NCBI GenBank assembly: GCA_900316025.1
Contig: ONBJ01000038.1
Location: forward strand, 1 to 34,843
Length of the DNA: 34,843 nucleotides
From: an uncultured Eubacteriales bacterium
Lineage (GTDB): Bacteria; Bacillota; Clostridia; Oscillospirales; Acutalibacteraceae
Direction: 5' to 3'
Shown: piece after piece, positions 26,324 through 34,737 of the stretch
Layout: each line of letters opens with the position of its first letter
How positions within the stretch are numbered: the first letter of the stretch is position 1
Notes under the pieces: model-generated
What the model saw: only the letters and a program-made list of their open reading frames with translations
Database searches by the model: none
What the model was told of the DNA's origin: nothing
Made by a program: the position numbers and the translations under genes

Positions 26324-28162
26324 TTATACTTCCATAATAATAGGCAGTATCATAGGACTGCGTCTTGTCTTGTTGAAGATATGTCTTGCTACATCTTCCT
26401 TTATCTTGTTTTTTATCAGATTCCATTCGTGTATATTCTTCATTGCAAAGCCCTGCAGTATCTCAAGCGATATTCTTCTTATCTCGTATATAAGCTCTTC
26501 GGATTCCCTTACGTATACAAAACCTCTGGATACCACATCGGGGCCGCTGAGAATATAGCCGTCCGATATATCGAGTGAGGCTACTATGATTATAAGTCCG
26601 TCCTGTCCGAGATGCTTTCTGTCCCTGAGTACTATGCTTCCTACATCGCCTACTCCAAGTCCGTCAACGAATATCATTCCCGATGCTACCTTTTCAAGCT
26701 CTTTCATTTCGCCCTTTTTAAGCTCTACCACGCTTCCAACATCACCCATAAATATATTGTTCTTGCTCATTCCAAGACTTTCGGCAAGCTCTGCGTGTTT
26801 TTTCAGATGCTTCTGCTCTCCGTGTACGGGTATGAAAAATTCAGGCTTTACAAGACTGTGTATTATTTTAAGCTCCTCCTGACAGGCGTGTCCCGATACG
26901 TGTACCTCGTACATCGACTCATATACTACTTCACAGCCACGCTTCAGAAGCTCGTCTATTACGTTTCCTACCGTCTTTTCGTTTCCGGGTATAGGGTTTG
27001 CGGATATTATTATAAAATCTCCGTTTCCTACGGCTACCTTTCTGTGTTCGGAATATGCCATTCTCGAAAGTGCTGACATCGGCTCGCCCTGACTTCCTGT
27101 TGTGACAAGTACAATCTGTTCGGGTGTGTACTCGTTTATAGTATCTATGTCAACTATAACGTTTTCGGGAACATCTATATAACCGAGGTTTGTCGCAACC
27201 TGCATATAGTTCAGCATACTTCTCCCCGAAAATGCAACCTTTCTGCCGTTGGCACTGGCACAGTTTATTATCTGCTGTATCCTGTTTACGTTCGATGCGA
27301 ATGTTGCTATTATTATTCTCTTGTTCTTCGCTCTTATAAACAGACTTTCAAAGCTTGCCTGTACCTTTGCTTCTGTCTTTGTATAGCCGGGTCGCTCCGC
27401 ATTGGTGGAATCCGCCATAAGGGCAAGTACTCCTTTTTTGCCAAGCTCCGCAAACCTTGTAAGGTCTATCATCTTTCCCGTTGCAGGCGTAAAATCTATT
27501 TTGAAGTCGCCTGTATGCACCAGAGTTCCTGCCGGAGAGTGAATTGCCACTCCTACAGAATCCGGTATCGAATGGTTTACGTGTATAAGTTCGATTTTCA
27601 TACAGCCGAGCTTTATTTCATCGCCTGCTCTTACCTCGTTTATCTTTGCAGAGGACATAAGATTATGCTCTTTAAGCTTGTTTTCTATAAGTCCTTTTGA
27701 AAGCGGTGTTGCGTATACGGGAATATTGCAGTCCTTGAGCAGATACGGCAACGCTCCTATATGATCTTCGTGTCCGTGCGTGATTACTATTCCTTTTATT
27801 TTATCTACGTTTTCCTTTACGTATGTGAAATCGGGAAGCACAAGGTCTACTCCCAGCATATCTCCGTCAGGAAATGCCATTCCGCAGTCAAGTATGAACA
27901 TATCTCCCTCACACTCAAACAACGTTATGTTCTTTCCTATTTCGTTAAGTCCTCCAAGAAATGCTATCTTTATGGACGGACTTTCTGTATGAGTATTTGG
28001 TGTTCTGCTTCCTCTTGTACCGCCCCTGTGCGTATGCCCTGTCTTTCTCGCTCCTTTGTTGTTTATATGCTTTCCTTTTGCACTGCCGCTGTTTTTTGAA
28101 TTAATTACTCTCCTGCCCTTGTTTCCGCCTTCGGCAGGAGCTTTCTTTATGCTGTTAGCCAC
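26324..28162 (-). CDS. rnj: Ribonuclease J
   Basis: Metallo-beta-lactamase/beta-CASP ribonuclease (endo- and 5'-exonuclease) for mRNA turnover and rRNA maturation. HGHEDH at residues 129-134 binds zinc; NHSIPDS, HTGDFKID and the beta-CASP segments (MADSTNAERPGYT, TGSQGEPMSALSRM, HVSGHACQEELK, PVHGEQKHLKKHAELA) follow. I start at GTG 28160-28162, seven bases after GGAGG; the TTG at 28168 is too close to that site. This gives 612 residues against about 555 in Bacillus RNase J1. The surplus is an N-terminal extension of about 63 residues, basic and low in complexity (Lys/Arg/Gly/Asn/His), possibly RNA-binding. It heads the long minus-strand run to ftsH. Confidence 0.95.
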   Translation of the reverse strand: MANSIKKAPAEGGNKGRRVINSKNSGSAKGKHINNKGARKTGHTHRGGTRGSRTPNTHTESPSIKIAFLGGLNEIGKNITLFECEGDMFILDCGMAFPDGDMLGVDLVLPDFTYVKENVDKIKGIVITHGHEDHIGALPYLLKDCNIPVYATPLSKGLIENKLKEHNLMSSAKINEVRAGDEIKLGCMKIELIHVNHSIPDSVGVAIHSPAGTLVHTGDFKIDFTPATGKMIDLTRFAELGKKGVLALMADSTNAERPGYTKTEAKVQASFESLFIRAKNKRIIIATFASNVNRIQQIINCASANGRKVAFSGRSMLNYMQVATNLGYIDVPENVIVDIDTINEYTPEQIVLVTTGSQGEPMSALSRMAYSEHRKVAVGNGDFIIISANPIPGNEKTVGNVIDELLKRGCEVVYESMYEVHVSGHACQEELKIIHSLVKPEFFIPVHGEQKHLKKHAELAESLGMSKNNIFMGDVGSVVELKKGEMKELEKVASGMIFVDGLGVGDVGSIVLRDRKHLGQDGLIIIVASLDISDGYILSGPDVVSRGFVYVRESEELIYEIRRISLEILQGFAMKNIHEWNLIKNKIKEDVARHIFNKTRRSPMILPIIMEV

Positions 28163-28325
28163 AAACAAACCTCCATTAATTTATTTATATGTATTTATAT
28201 GTAAAATTATCAAAAATAAGCTTCCTTATTATGTGTTGCAAACGGTGCCAAACACAAAGCGTTATTCTGAATAATTTTTTTACTTTATTAAATTTTTATA
28301 AAAAACGAACTCACATATTTATTAT

Positions 28326-28354
28326 ATTGTACTCTGTTTATCTGTCTGTGTCAA
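28326..28354 (-). promoter_or_regulatory. Strong promoter upstream of rnj
   Basis: On the minus strand a perfect TTGACA (28349-28354), 17 bases and TACAAT (28326-28331) form a near-consensus promoter. The leader to the GTG is about 160 bases, AT-rich, with no fold I recognise. RNase J genes are often self-regulated through the leader, but nothing here proves that. Confidence 0.82.
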
Positions 28355-28399
28355 GTTTATTGAAAATATTAACCACACCTTTACGCTCATACCATATAT

Positions 28400-28518
28400 G
28401 TCAGCGTTCCGACAGGGCGATTGCAGACAGTCACAAGCGTTGCTTGTGACGATAACCTTAAAAGGTTATCCGTCAGCGTAAGCTGACGTGTCTGCAATCG
28501 CCCTGTCGGAACGCTGAC
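28400..28518 (-). repeat. Cloverleaf inverted-repeat element C (30-bp outer stem, three inner hairpins)
   Basis: The outer arms 28400-28429 and 28489-28518 are perfect reverse complements over 30 bases (plus-strand left arm begins GTCAGCGTTCCGACAGGGCG). Inside are three hairpins: 28430-28450 (GTCACAAGC, loop GTT), 28451-28470 (GATAACCT, loop TAAA) and 28471-28488 (CGTCAGC, loop GTAA). It lies just beyond the lysA terminator and 46 bases upstream of the rnj promoter. The orientation is nominal because the element is palindromic. Confidence 0.92.
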
Positions 28519-28529
28519 TTTGAAGCAGC

Positions 28530-28566
28530 AAAAAACAGAAGCACATCAAAAAAACTGATATGCTTC
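28530..28566 (-). terminator. Rho-independent terminator of lysA
   Basis: On the minus strand an 11-bp stem with one G-U pair (28538-28566, 7-base loop) is followed by TGTTTTTT. It begins 33 bases after the lysA stop and separates the clpX-lysA run from rnj. Confidence 0.85.
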
Positions 28567-28599
28567 CGTTCAGATGATTATTTTGTTAATTTATAAATC

Positions 28600-29904
28600 T
28601 TATAAATCAAGGTCATTCATAACTATATCCTGATATGTTTCTCTCTTTATTATAAGTCTTGACTTGCCGTCCTTTACCATTACCATTGCCGGACGGGGAT
28701 TTCTGTTATAGTTCGATGCCATTGAATAATTATATGCACCTGTTGACAGAACTGCAAGAATATCTCCTGTTTCAGCCTTTGCAACCATTGTATCCTTCTG
28801 AACAAGGTCTCCGCTTTCACAGCATTTTCCTGCTACCGTAACCTTATCATCGGGTTCTTTGTCGGCTTTGCAGGCATTTACTACGGTATATGCCGAACCA
28901 TAGAGGGCATAACGTATATTATCGGTCATTCCGCCATCTACGGATACATATGTTCTCACATTCGGTATCTCTTTTCTTCCGCCTACCGTATACAGTGTTA
29001 TTCCTGCTTCTCCTACCAAAGACCTGCCCGGCTCTATGTATATGAACGGAACCGGTATGTTATGCTCCTCCGCCTTTGCCGTTACTGCCTTTGAAACTGC
29101 ATTCATATAATTATCGTATGCTGTCGGATTATCCGCAGATGTATACATTATTCCGAAACCACCGCCGAGATTAAGCTCACTTATAAGATGTCCTGTCTGC
29201 TTCTTTATGTCGCTTATGAAATCCATCATAACCTCTGCCGCAGATACAAACGGGTCTATGTCAAATATCTGTGAGCCTATGTGACAGTGCAGCTCGGTAA
29301 GCTCGACATTCTTAAATTCAAACGTCTTTTTAACAGCCTCCATAGCTTCGCCTGTTTCCAGTGCAAATCCAAACTTTGAGTCAATCTGTCCTGTTCTGAT
29401 AAAATCATGTGTATGTGCGTCTATTCCCGGCTTTATACGCATAGCAATTTTTACAGTCCTGTTTCTTTCCTCCGCAAGACTGTTAAGACGCTCCAGCTCA
29501 TAAAGATTATCCACAACTACTCTGCCTATGTTGTATTCAAGAGCCATTTCAAGCTCCTCATCAGTCTTGTTGTTGCCGTGGAACTGTATCTTCTCCGCAG
29601 GAAAGCCTGCCTGCATTGCCGTGTAAAGCTCTCCGCCTGAAACAACGTCAAGTCCCATATTTTCGCTCATTGCAAGCTGTACCAGTGCCTTGCAGCTCAG
29701 TGCCTTGCTCGCATAAAGCGGAAGTCCGTTTCCGTTATAGTACTTTTTCATCGAATTTACATACGACCTGCATGTATTTCTTACAGTATCCTCATCTATC
29801 ACATAAAGCGGTGTGCCATACTCCTTTGCAAGCTCCACCGTATCGCAGCCGCCTATTGTAAGATGTCCTTTTTCGTTTACATTCAAACATTCACTTACAA
29901 ACAT
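28600..29904 (-). CDS. lysA: Diaminopimelate decarboxylase
   Basis: PLP enzyme converting meso-diaminopimelate to lysine, the last step of lysine synthesis. The protein has 434 residues. The fold-type III barrel carries the PLP lysine K67 in YASKALSCKALVQLA, then GLDVVSGGELYTAMQAGF, ELHCHIGSQIFD, LNLGGGFGIMY, the phosphate-binding EPGRSLVGEAG, and in the C-terminal domain the active-site CCESGD and STGAYNYSMASNYN segments. The ATG follows AAAGGAAA. Specific residues (CESGD, YNYSMASNYN) favour LysA over arginine/ornithine decarboxylases. It lies 54 bases after engB and ends with its own terminator, closing the clpX-lon-engB-lysA cluster. Confidence 0.97.
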   Translation of the reverse strand: MFVSECLNVNEKGHLTIGGCDTVELAKEYGTPLYVIDEDTVRNTCRSYVNSMKKYYNGNGLPLYASKALSCKALVQLAMSENMGLDVVSGGELYTAMQAGFPAEKIQFHGNNKTDEELEMALEYNIGRVVVDNLYELERLNSLAEERNRTVKIAMRIKPGIDAHTHDFIRTGQIDSKFGFALETGEAMEAVKKTFEFKNVELTELHCHIGSQIFDIDPFVSAAEVMMDFISDIKKQTGHLISELNLGGGFGIMYTSADNPTAYDNYMNAVSKAVTAKAEEHNIPVPFIYIEPGRSLVGEAGITLYTVGGRKEIPNVRTYVSVDGGMTDNIRYALYGSAYTVVNACKADKEPDDKVTVAGKCCESGDLVQKDTMVAKAETGDILAVLSTGAYNYSMASNYNRNPRPAMVMVKDGKSRLIIKRETYQDIVMNDLDL

Positions 29905-29958
29905 TTTTTCATTTCCTTTCCTCTTATAAAGTACCGAACACGGTCATTATACAGCATA

Positions 29959-30555
29959 TCAGCCGCAGTTTTCAATACATTCTGCAATATATCCCCTTAT
30001 TTCTTCCGCTCCCTCGTTCTTTACCGCCGAAAAAGGAAATAATTTTATATTATCCGCATATTCTCCAAGCAAAGCTTTCATCGCTTCGTACTGCTCTGTC
30101 TGCTGTGTTTTTTTCAGCTTGTCCTTCTTCGTCATAACAACTATGAACGGAATTTCCGACTTTACCAGAAATTCTATCATTCCAAGGTCATCAGCAGTAG
30201 GCTTATGACGCATATCTACTATCTGTACCACAAGTGCCAGCTTCCTTTTCTGAGAAAAATATCCCTCTACAAGCTCTCCCCAGCGTACCTTTTCTGCGTG
30301 GGATACCTTTGCATAGCCGTATCCGGGCAAATCTACCAGATTGAAGCTGTTGCCTACTCTGAAAAAGTTTATTGTCGCTGTCTTTCCGGGCTGACTGCTC
30401 ACCCTTGCAAGTGCTTTTCTGTTTACAAGCTTATTTATAAGTGAGGATTTCCCCACATTTGACCTTCCCGAAAATACAACCTCTGGCAAATCACTCTCCC
30501 TTAGCTGAGATGCCTTGCCTGCCGTATATAAAAACTCTGCATTTGAAAAGTTCAT
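29959..30555 (-). CDS. engB: Ribosome biogenesis GTP-binding protein EngB (YsxC/YihA)
   Basis: Essential small GTPase for 50S subunit assembly. It is 198 residues from the ATG at 30553-30555, which gives the family start MNFSNAEFLYTAGKASQLRE and has AGGGGG seven bases before it; a GTG six codons upstream is less likely. G motifs: G1 GRSNVGKSSL, the G2-region QPGKTATINFF, G3 VDLPGYGYAKV, G4 TKKDKL, and G5 near FSAVKNEGAEEI. It follows lon, as in Bacillus (lonA-ysxC). The 254-base gap from lon is filled by a three-hairpin repeat and a MITE-like element. Confidence 0.97.
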   Translation of the reverse strand: MNFSNAEFLYTAGKASQLRESDLPEVVFSGRSNVGKSSLINKLVNRKALARVSSQPGKTATINFFRVGNSFNLVDLPGYGYAKVSHAEKVRWGELVEGYFSQKRKLALVVQIVDMRHKPTADDLGMIEFLVKSEIPFIVVMTKKDKLKKTQQTEQYEAMKALLGEYADNIKLFPFSAVKNEGAEEIRGYIAECIENCG

Positions 30556-30584
30556 AATTCTGCCCCCTGTCACTCAAAGCCCTA

Positions 30585-30709
30585 AGAGCCTGTTTAATAT
30601 CCTTCCACACGCATCTTTTTGGCATATTTTGCCGATAACTGCGTCAAAAATGCTCGGAATACGTCAGTATTCCTGTGCTTTGCATATGTCAAGATACTAA
30701 ACAGGCTCT
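30585..30709 (-). mobile_element. MITE-like inverted-repeat element between lon and engB
   Basis: The ends AGAGCCTGTTTAATATC (30585-30601) and GATACTAAACAGGCTCT (30693-30709) pair at 16 of 17 positions. The interior holds smaller dyads: GGAATAC-GTCA-GTATTCC, and GGCATATTTTGCC nested inside GCAT-TTTTTG / CAAAAATGC. It has no ORF. It looks like a small non-autonomous element; I do not know its parent transposase. It lies 30 bases upstream of the engB start. Confidence 0.7.
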
Positions 30710-30721
30710 AAAGCTTAAAAA

Positions 30722-30807
30722 CATAAAGTTTAGGTCAAGCCTTTTCAAAGGCTTGCGGGTCGAGGGCAGAGCCCTCGTCAGGATTTTTAAGGGTGAAACC
30801 CTTAAAC
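30722..30807 (+). repeat. Three-hairpin dispersed repeat, copy 6 (divergent, opposite orientation)
   Basis: This is the only copy running against the adjacent genes: its 3' end lies 2 bases from the lon stop. Hairpin 1 is standard. Hairpin 2 is CGAGGGC-AGA-GCCCTCG, with two paired A-T positions changed to G-C on both sides. Hairpin 3 has the T-A loop closure seen in copy 3. Confidence 0.9.
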
Positions 30808-30809
30808 AC

Positions 30810-33233
30810 TTACGGAAATATCTTTTCGGTAATTACGGGAACGGAATCCAGCTTTTTCACAAGCTTGCTTTTCTCGTCCTTTTCGGCAGGCATAAGTGCT
30901 GCTTCAAGAACCTGATCTATACCCGAAACAGGTCTGAACTCCAGAGCTGACTTTACAACAGGGTCTACCTCATACAAATCCGAAACATTTCCCTCAGGTA
31001 TTATAACAGTCTTTATTCCTACCCTGTATGCCGCCATACTCTTTTCCTTTAGTCCGCCTATGGGAAGTACCCTTCCTCTGAGCGTTATTTCGCCCGTCAT
31101 AGCTACATCTCTTCTTACAGGTCTGTTCGTGAGTGCCGAGATTATAGCCGTAGTCATCGTTATACCTGCTGACGGCCCGTCCTTAGGCACTGCACCTTCG
31201 GGGGCGTGAATGTGAATATCATTCTTCTGGTAGAAATCAGCGTCAAACTTCATCTTGTCCGCCATTGTTCTCGCACAGCTCAGAGCTATCTTTGCCGACT
31301 CCTTCATAACATCTCCCAGCGAACCCGTAAGCTCGATTTTTCCCGTACCTTTAAGCAACGCTACTTCTATAGGCAAAGTAGTTCCGCCAACAGCAGTCCA
31401 AGCAAGACCGTTCACAACTCCTACCATATTTTCCTTCTCTATGGTTTCGGGCTTGTACTTTCTAGGACCGAGAAAATCTTCCATATTTTTAAGCGTAACC
31501 GAAATTTTATACTCCTCGTCCTCAACTATATGCACCGCTGTTTTCCTGAGGAGGTCATTTATCCTTCTTTCAAGATTTCTTACTCCTGCTTCTCTTGTGT
31601 AGCTGTCTATGAGGTCATAGAGTGCATTTTTCGTTATCCTGAACTGACTTGCCTTTATTCCGCTGTTTTTGAGCGACTTCGGAACAAGATGCTTCTGTGC
31701 TATATTGAATTTTTCCTGACGTGTATAGCTGTCGATATGTATTATATCCATTCTGTCCAGCAGCGGTTCGGGTATTGCGGAATAGTCGTTCGCCGTAGCT
31801 ATGAACAGTACCCTGCTGAGGTCATACGGCAGATCTATATAGTGGTCTGTGAACGAATTGTTCTGCTCGCTGTCAAGAACTTCAAGCAAAGCCGATGTCG
31901 GGTCACCCTTGTAGTCGCTGCCCAGCTTGTCTATCTCGTCAAGTATCATTACGGGATTTGAAGTTCCTGCAAGCTTTATGGCATTCATTATTCTTCCCGG
32001 CATTGAACCCAGATACGTTCTTCTGTGTCCTCTTATTTCGGATTCATCGTGTACTCCGCCAAGTGCTATACGCTGACATTTTCTGTTTATCGCCTTTGCT
32101 ATCGACTGTGCTATAGATGTTTTTCCAACTCCGGGAGGGCCTACAAAGCAAAGTATCTGTCCCTTTACGTCAGGCGAAAGCTTTCTCACCGCAAGAGCTT
32201 CGATTATCCTTTCCTTTACCTTTGAAAGTCCGTAATGGTTTTTCTCCAGAATATTCTTTGCATAGTCTATGTCAATTACTTCTTCATCAAAAGTATTCCA
32301 CGGCAGTTCCAGACAAACGTCAAGGTATGAGCGTACCACATTAGCCTCCTGCGAACCGAACGGCAATGCCGCAAGCTTGTCGCATTCCCTCATAAGAACC
32401 TTTTTCACATCGTCCGCAAGCTCCAGAGAATTTATTTTGTCAACATATTCCTTGACATCTCCGTCAAAATCATCTGCCATATTCAGCTCTTCTTCTATGA
32501 CCTTGAGCTGCTCCCTGAGATAATACTCCCTCTGATGCTCGTCTATTCTTTCACGGGTCATTCTGTGTACGGAATCCTCAACCTCAAGAATGAAAATCTC
32601 GTCCGTAAGATGTGCTATCAGAGCTTCCATACGCTCGTCAACCTCTGCCGCCTCGAGTATTTCCTGCTTCATTTCGTATTCCATTCTTGTGTTGCTTGCG
32701 ATATAGTCACACACCTTGCCCGTATCCTTGGTTGTGGCTACCTTGTATATTATATCGGGCGGAAATTTCGGAACTACCGACAGATACCTCTCAAACAAAT
32801 CCTTGAGCGACCTCATAAGACCTATTTCTATCGAACTGTCTGCGTGAATATCCTCAACACGGCTTACCATTCCCGTGAGATACTTCTTCTTTCTTTTTCC
32901 CTCCGATAAAACCTTTGCACGGTATTTACCCTCTATTACAACACGTATTATATTGTCAGGCTGTCTTACTATCTGCTTTATTTCCGCAACTACTCCCGTA
33001 CTGTACAAATCATCTACTTCGGGACTGTCTATTGCAGTATCAATCTGTGCAGATACAAATATTTTCTGGTCGGTTTCCATTGCCTTTTCTATGGCAAGTG
33101 CGGAAATCTTCCTCCCTACATCAAAATGCAGCAGCATCTCGGGAAATACTACCATACCCCTTAATGCCAGAACAGGCATTTCCTTTGCTTCTTCAGCTAT
33201 TTCGGTTTCTTCGTTATTCTTTTTCATTTCCAT
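30810..33233 (-). CDS. lon: ATP-dependent serine protease Lon
   Basis: AAA+ protease that degrades damaged and regulatory proteins in the cytoplasm. The protein has 807 residues, normal for LonA. The N-terminal LON substrate-binding domain (about 18-220) begins PVLALRGMVVFPEMLLHFDV. A coiled-coil helical region follows (REYYLREQLKVIEEELN). Walker A GPPGVGKT is at 365-372, with RIALGGVHDESEIRGHRRTY and MILDEIDKLG after it. The S16 protease domain carries the catalytic Ser688 in KDGPSAGIT and Lys731 in GGLKEKS. The start ATG lies 11 bases after GGGAGG. Order clpX-lon-engB matches Bacillus clpX-lonB-lonA-ysxC except that lonB is absent. Confidence 0.98.
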   Translation of the reverse strand: MEMKKNNEETEIAEEAKEMPVLALRGMVVFPEMLLHFDVGRKISALAIEKAMETDQKIFVSAQIDTAIDSPEVDDLYSTGVVAEIKQIVRQPDNIIRVVIEGKYRAKVLSEGKRKKKYLTGMVSRVEDIHADSSIEIGLMRSLKDLFERYLSVVPKFPPDIIYKVATTKDTGKVCDYIASNTRMEYEMKQEILEAAEVDERMEALIAHLTDEIFILEVEDSVHRMTRERIDEHQREYYLREQLKVIEEELNMADDFDGDVKEYVDKINSLELADDVKKVLMRECDKLAALPFGSQEANVVRSYLDVCLELPWNTFDEEVIDIDYAKNILEKNHYGLSKVKERIIEALAVRKLSPDVKGQILCFVGPPGVGKTSIAQSIAKAINRKCQRIALGGVHDESEIRGHRRTYLGSMPGRIMNAIKLAGTSNPVMILDEIDKLGSDYKGDPTSALLEVLDSEQNNSFTDHYIDLPYDLSRVLFIATANDYSAIPEPLLDRMDIIHIDSYTRQEKFNIAQKHLVPKSLKNSGIKASQFRITKNALYDLIDSYTREAGVRNLERRINDLLRKTAVHIVEDEEYKISVTLKNMEDFLGPRKYKPETIEKENMVGVVNGLAWTAVGGTTLPIEVALLKGTGKIELTGSLGDVMKESAKIALSCARTMADKMKFDADFYQKNDIHIHAPEGAVPKDGPSAGITMTTAIISALTNRPVRRDVAMTGEITLRGRVLPIGGLKEKSMAAYRVGIKTVIIPEGNVSDLYEVDPVVKSALEFRPVSGIDQVLEAALMPAEKDEKSKLVKKLDSVPVITEKIFP

Positions 33234-33244
33234 CTCGTTATTTT

Positions 33245-33263
33245 CCTCCCTTGACCTTGGAGG
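33245..33263 (-). promoter_or_regulatory. Possible ribosome-binding-site hairpin before lon
   Basis: On the minus strand CCTCC (33259-33263) can pair with the GGAGG (33245-33249) that serves lon. An alternative hairpin, TGACCT-CCA-AGGTCA (33252-33266), would free the site. The two folds exclude each other, so it could be a translational switch. The stems are short and this may be chance. Confidence 0.3.
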
Positions 33264-33347
33264 TCAGGCTACAGGAATTACACCTAACACTCTCTTTTCA
33301 TAACCGTACCTTCAATAAATCTTCATAAGCATTCATAAATTATCAAA

Positions 33348-33379
33348 CAAGGCTGTAACCGTATTCAGTTACAGCCTTG
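33348..33379 (-). terminator. Terminator-like stem-loop after clpX
   Basis: A 12-bp perfect stem (AAGGCTGTAAC / GTTACAGCCTT plus a closing pair, 8-base loop) lies 17 bases after the clpX stop. The tail on the minus strand is GTTTGAT, a weak T tract, so partial read-through into lon is plausible. No convincing separate lon promoter was seen in the remaining ~110 bases. Confidence 0.65.
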
Positions 33380-33395
33380 AACAAAACACCTGTTG

Positions 33396-34724
33396 TCAGG
33401 AAACGTCTTCCTTCTTTCCACGTTTTCTCTGTTCTTTTTTGCCGTTTTCATCATACATAAGAGATTTTCTCTCGATATTTCTTATAATGGTCACGGCAGA
33501 CGGGTCATTCACTGCTTCGGCAGTTATTATAACCTTCTCTATGGTTATATCTGACGGTACTGTGAACATAAGATCCATCAGTATATTTTCCATAATGGAA
33601 CGCAGACCTCTTGCTCCTGTATTTTCTTTGCCTGCTTTCTCTGCAATAGCCTTCAATGCACCTTCTTCAAATTCAAGATCTACGTTATCAAGCTTGAATA
33701 TATTCTGATACTGCTTTACAAGTGCATTCTTAGGTTCTGTAAGGATTTTTATAAATCCCTGCTCATCTATCGCATTAAGGTGAGTTATTACCGGAAGTCG
33801 TCCTATAAGTTCGGGGATAATACCGTACTTGACAAGATCGTGAGGAATAATATTTTTCATCCAGTCCGTTTCCTGACTGAGCTGAGCCTTTGATTTCACA
33901 TTCGCACCAAAACCTATTGAGGAATCGGCTGTTCTATGCTCCAGCATTTTTTCAAGACCGTCAAAAGCTCCTCCGCAGATAAAGAGTATATCCTTTGTAT
34001 TTATCGGTATGCACTCCTGCTGAGGGTGCTTTCGTCCACCCTGCGGCGGCACGTTCGCAACCGTACCCTCCAGTATCTTCAGCAGAGCCTGCTGTACACC
34101 CTCTCCGCTTACATCTCTTGTTATAGAGGGGTTCTCCGATTTCCTTGAAATCTTGTCTATCTCATCTATATATATTATTCCCTTTTCGGCACGTTCCACA
34201 TCAAAATCCGCCGCCTGAATAAGCCTCAGCAGAATATTCTCCACATCTTCACCGACATATCCTGCCTGTGTGAGCGTTGTTGCATCGGCTATTGCAAAAG
34301 GTACTTTCAGTATCTTTGCCAGCGTCTGTGCCAGAAATGTCTTTCCCGTTCCTGTAGGGCCTATCATCAGAACATTGCTTTTTACAAAATCCGTATCTCT
34401 GCCTTTGCCGTAACGTATTCTTTTGTAGTGATTGTATACGGCAACACTGAGCGTCTTTTTAGCATCGTCCTGACCTACAACATATTCGTCAAGCTTTTTC
34501 TTAATCTGTTCCGGCTTCATCAAGGCATTCTTATCGCCGAACAAATCGCTGTAATCTTCCATAAAGGACTGATTTTCAAGAATTTCATTACACTGCCTTA
34601 CACAGTCCTCACATATGAAAACTCCGTTGCCGCTTATTATTCTTCCTGTTTCGTTATGGGTTCTTTCACAAAACGAACAGCGTAAAGGAGCACCTGATTT
34701 TTTTCTGTCGTCCCTGCCTGCCAT
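33396..34724 (-). CDS. clpX: ATP-dependent Clp protease ATP-binding subunit ClpX
   Basis: AAA+ unfoldase that feeds substrates to ClpP. The protein has 442 residues. The N-terminal zinc-binding domain has Cys16, Cys19, Cys38 and Cys41 (CSFC...CEDC). Walker A GPTGTGKT is at 122-129, the pore motif [11 protein letters not shown] follows, then Walker [11 protein letters not shown]. The IGF loop (SSIGFGANV) that docks ClpP is present, so it should work with a ClpP encoded outside the window. RLPV in the sensor region and the [19 protein letters not shown] helix are typical. The C-terminal ~15 residues are Lys/Arg-rich. The ATG follows GAGAGGAG. The usual upstream neighbours (clpP, tig) are replaced by an IS200/IS605-like end. 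Confidence 0.98.
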   Translation of the reverse strand: MAGRDDRKKSGAPLRCSFCERTHNETGRIISGNGVFICEDCVRQCNEILENQSFMEDYSDLFGDKNALMKPEQIKKKLDEYVVGQDDAKKTLSVAVYNHYKRIRYGKGRDTDFVKSNVLMIGPTGTGKTFLAQTLAKILKVPFAIADATTLTQAGYVGEDVENILLRLIQAADFDVERAEKGIIYIDEIDKISRKSENPSITRDVSGEGVQQALLKILEGTVANVPPQGGRKHPQQECIPINTKDILFICGGAFDGLEKMLEHRTADSSIGFGANVKSKAQLSQETDWMKNIIPHDLVKYGIIPELIGRLPVITHLNAIDEQGFIKILTEPKNALVKQYQNIFKLDNVDLEFEEGALKAIAEKAGKENTGARGLRSIMENILMDLMFTVPSDITIEKVIITAEAVNDPSAVTIIRNIERKSLMYDENGKKEQRKRGKKEDVS

Positions 34725-34737
34725 ACTGCAGCTCCTC

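Noticed and set aside
28169-28325. A riboswitch or leader RNA before rnj
   Set aside because: The leader is long and AT-rich, but I could not find a conserved aptamer core or a terminator/antiterminator pair in it.
33245-33270. A CtsR operator before lon (GGTCAAA-type direct repeats)
   Set aside because: Only one AGGTCAA half is present; the second is degenerate, so a CtsR site cannot be supported.
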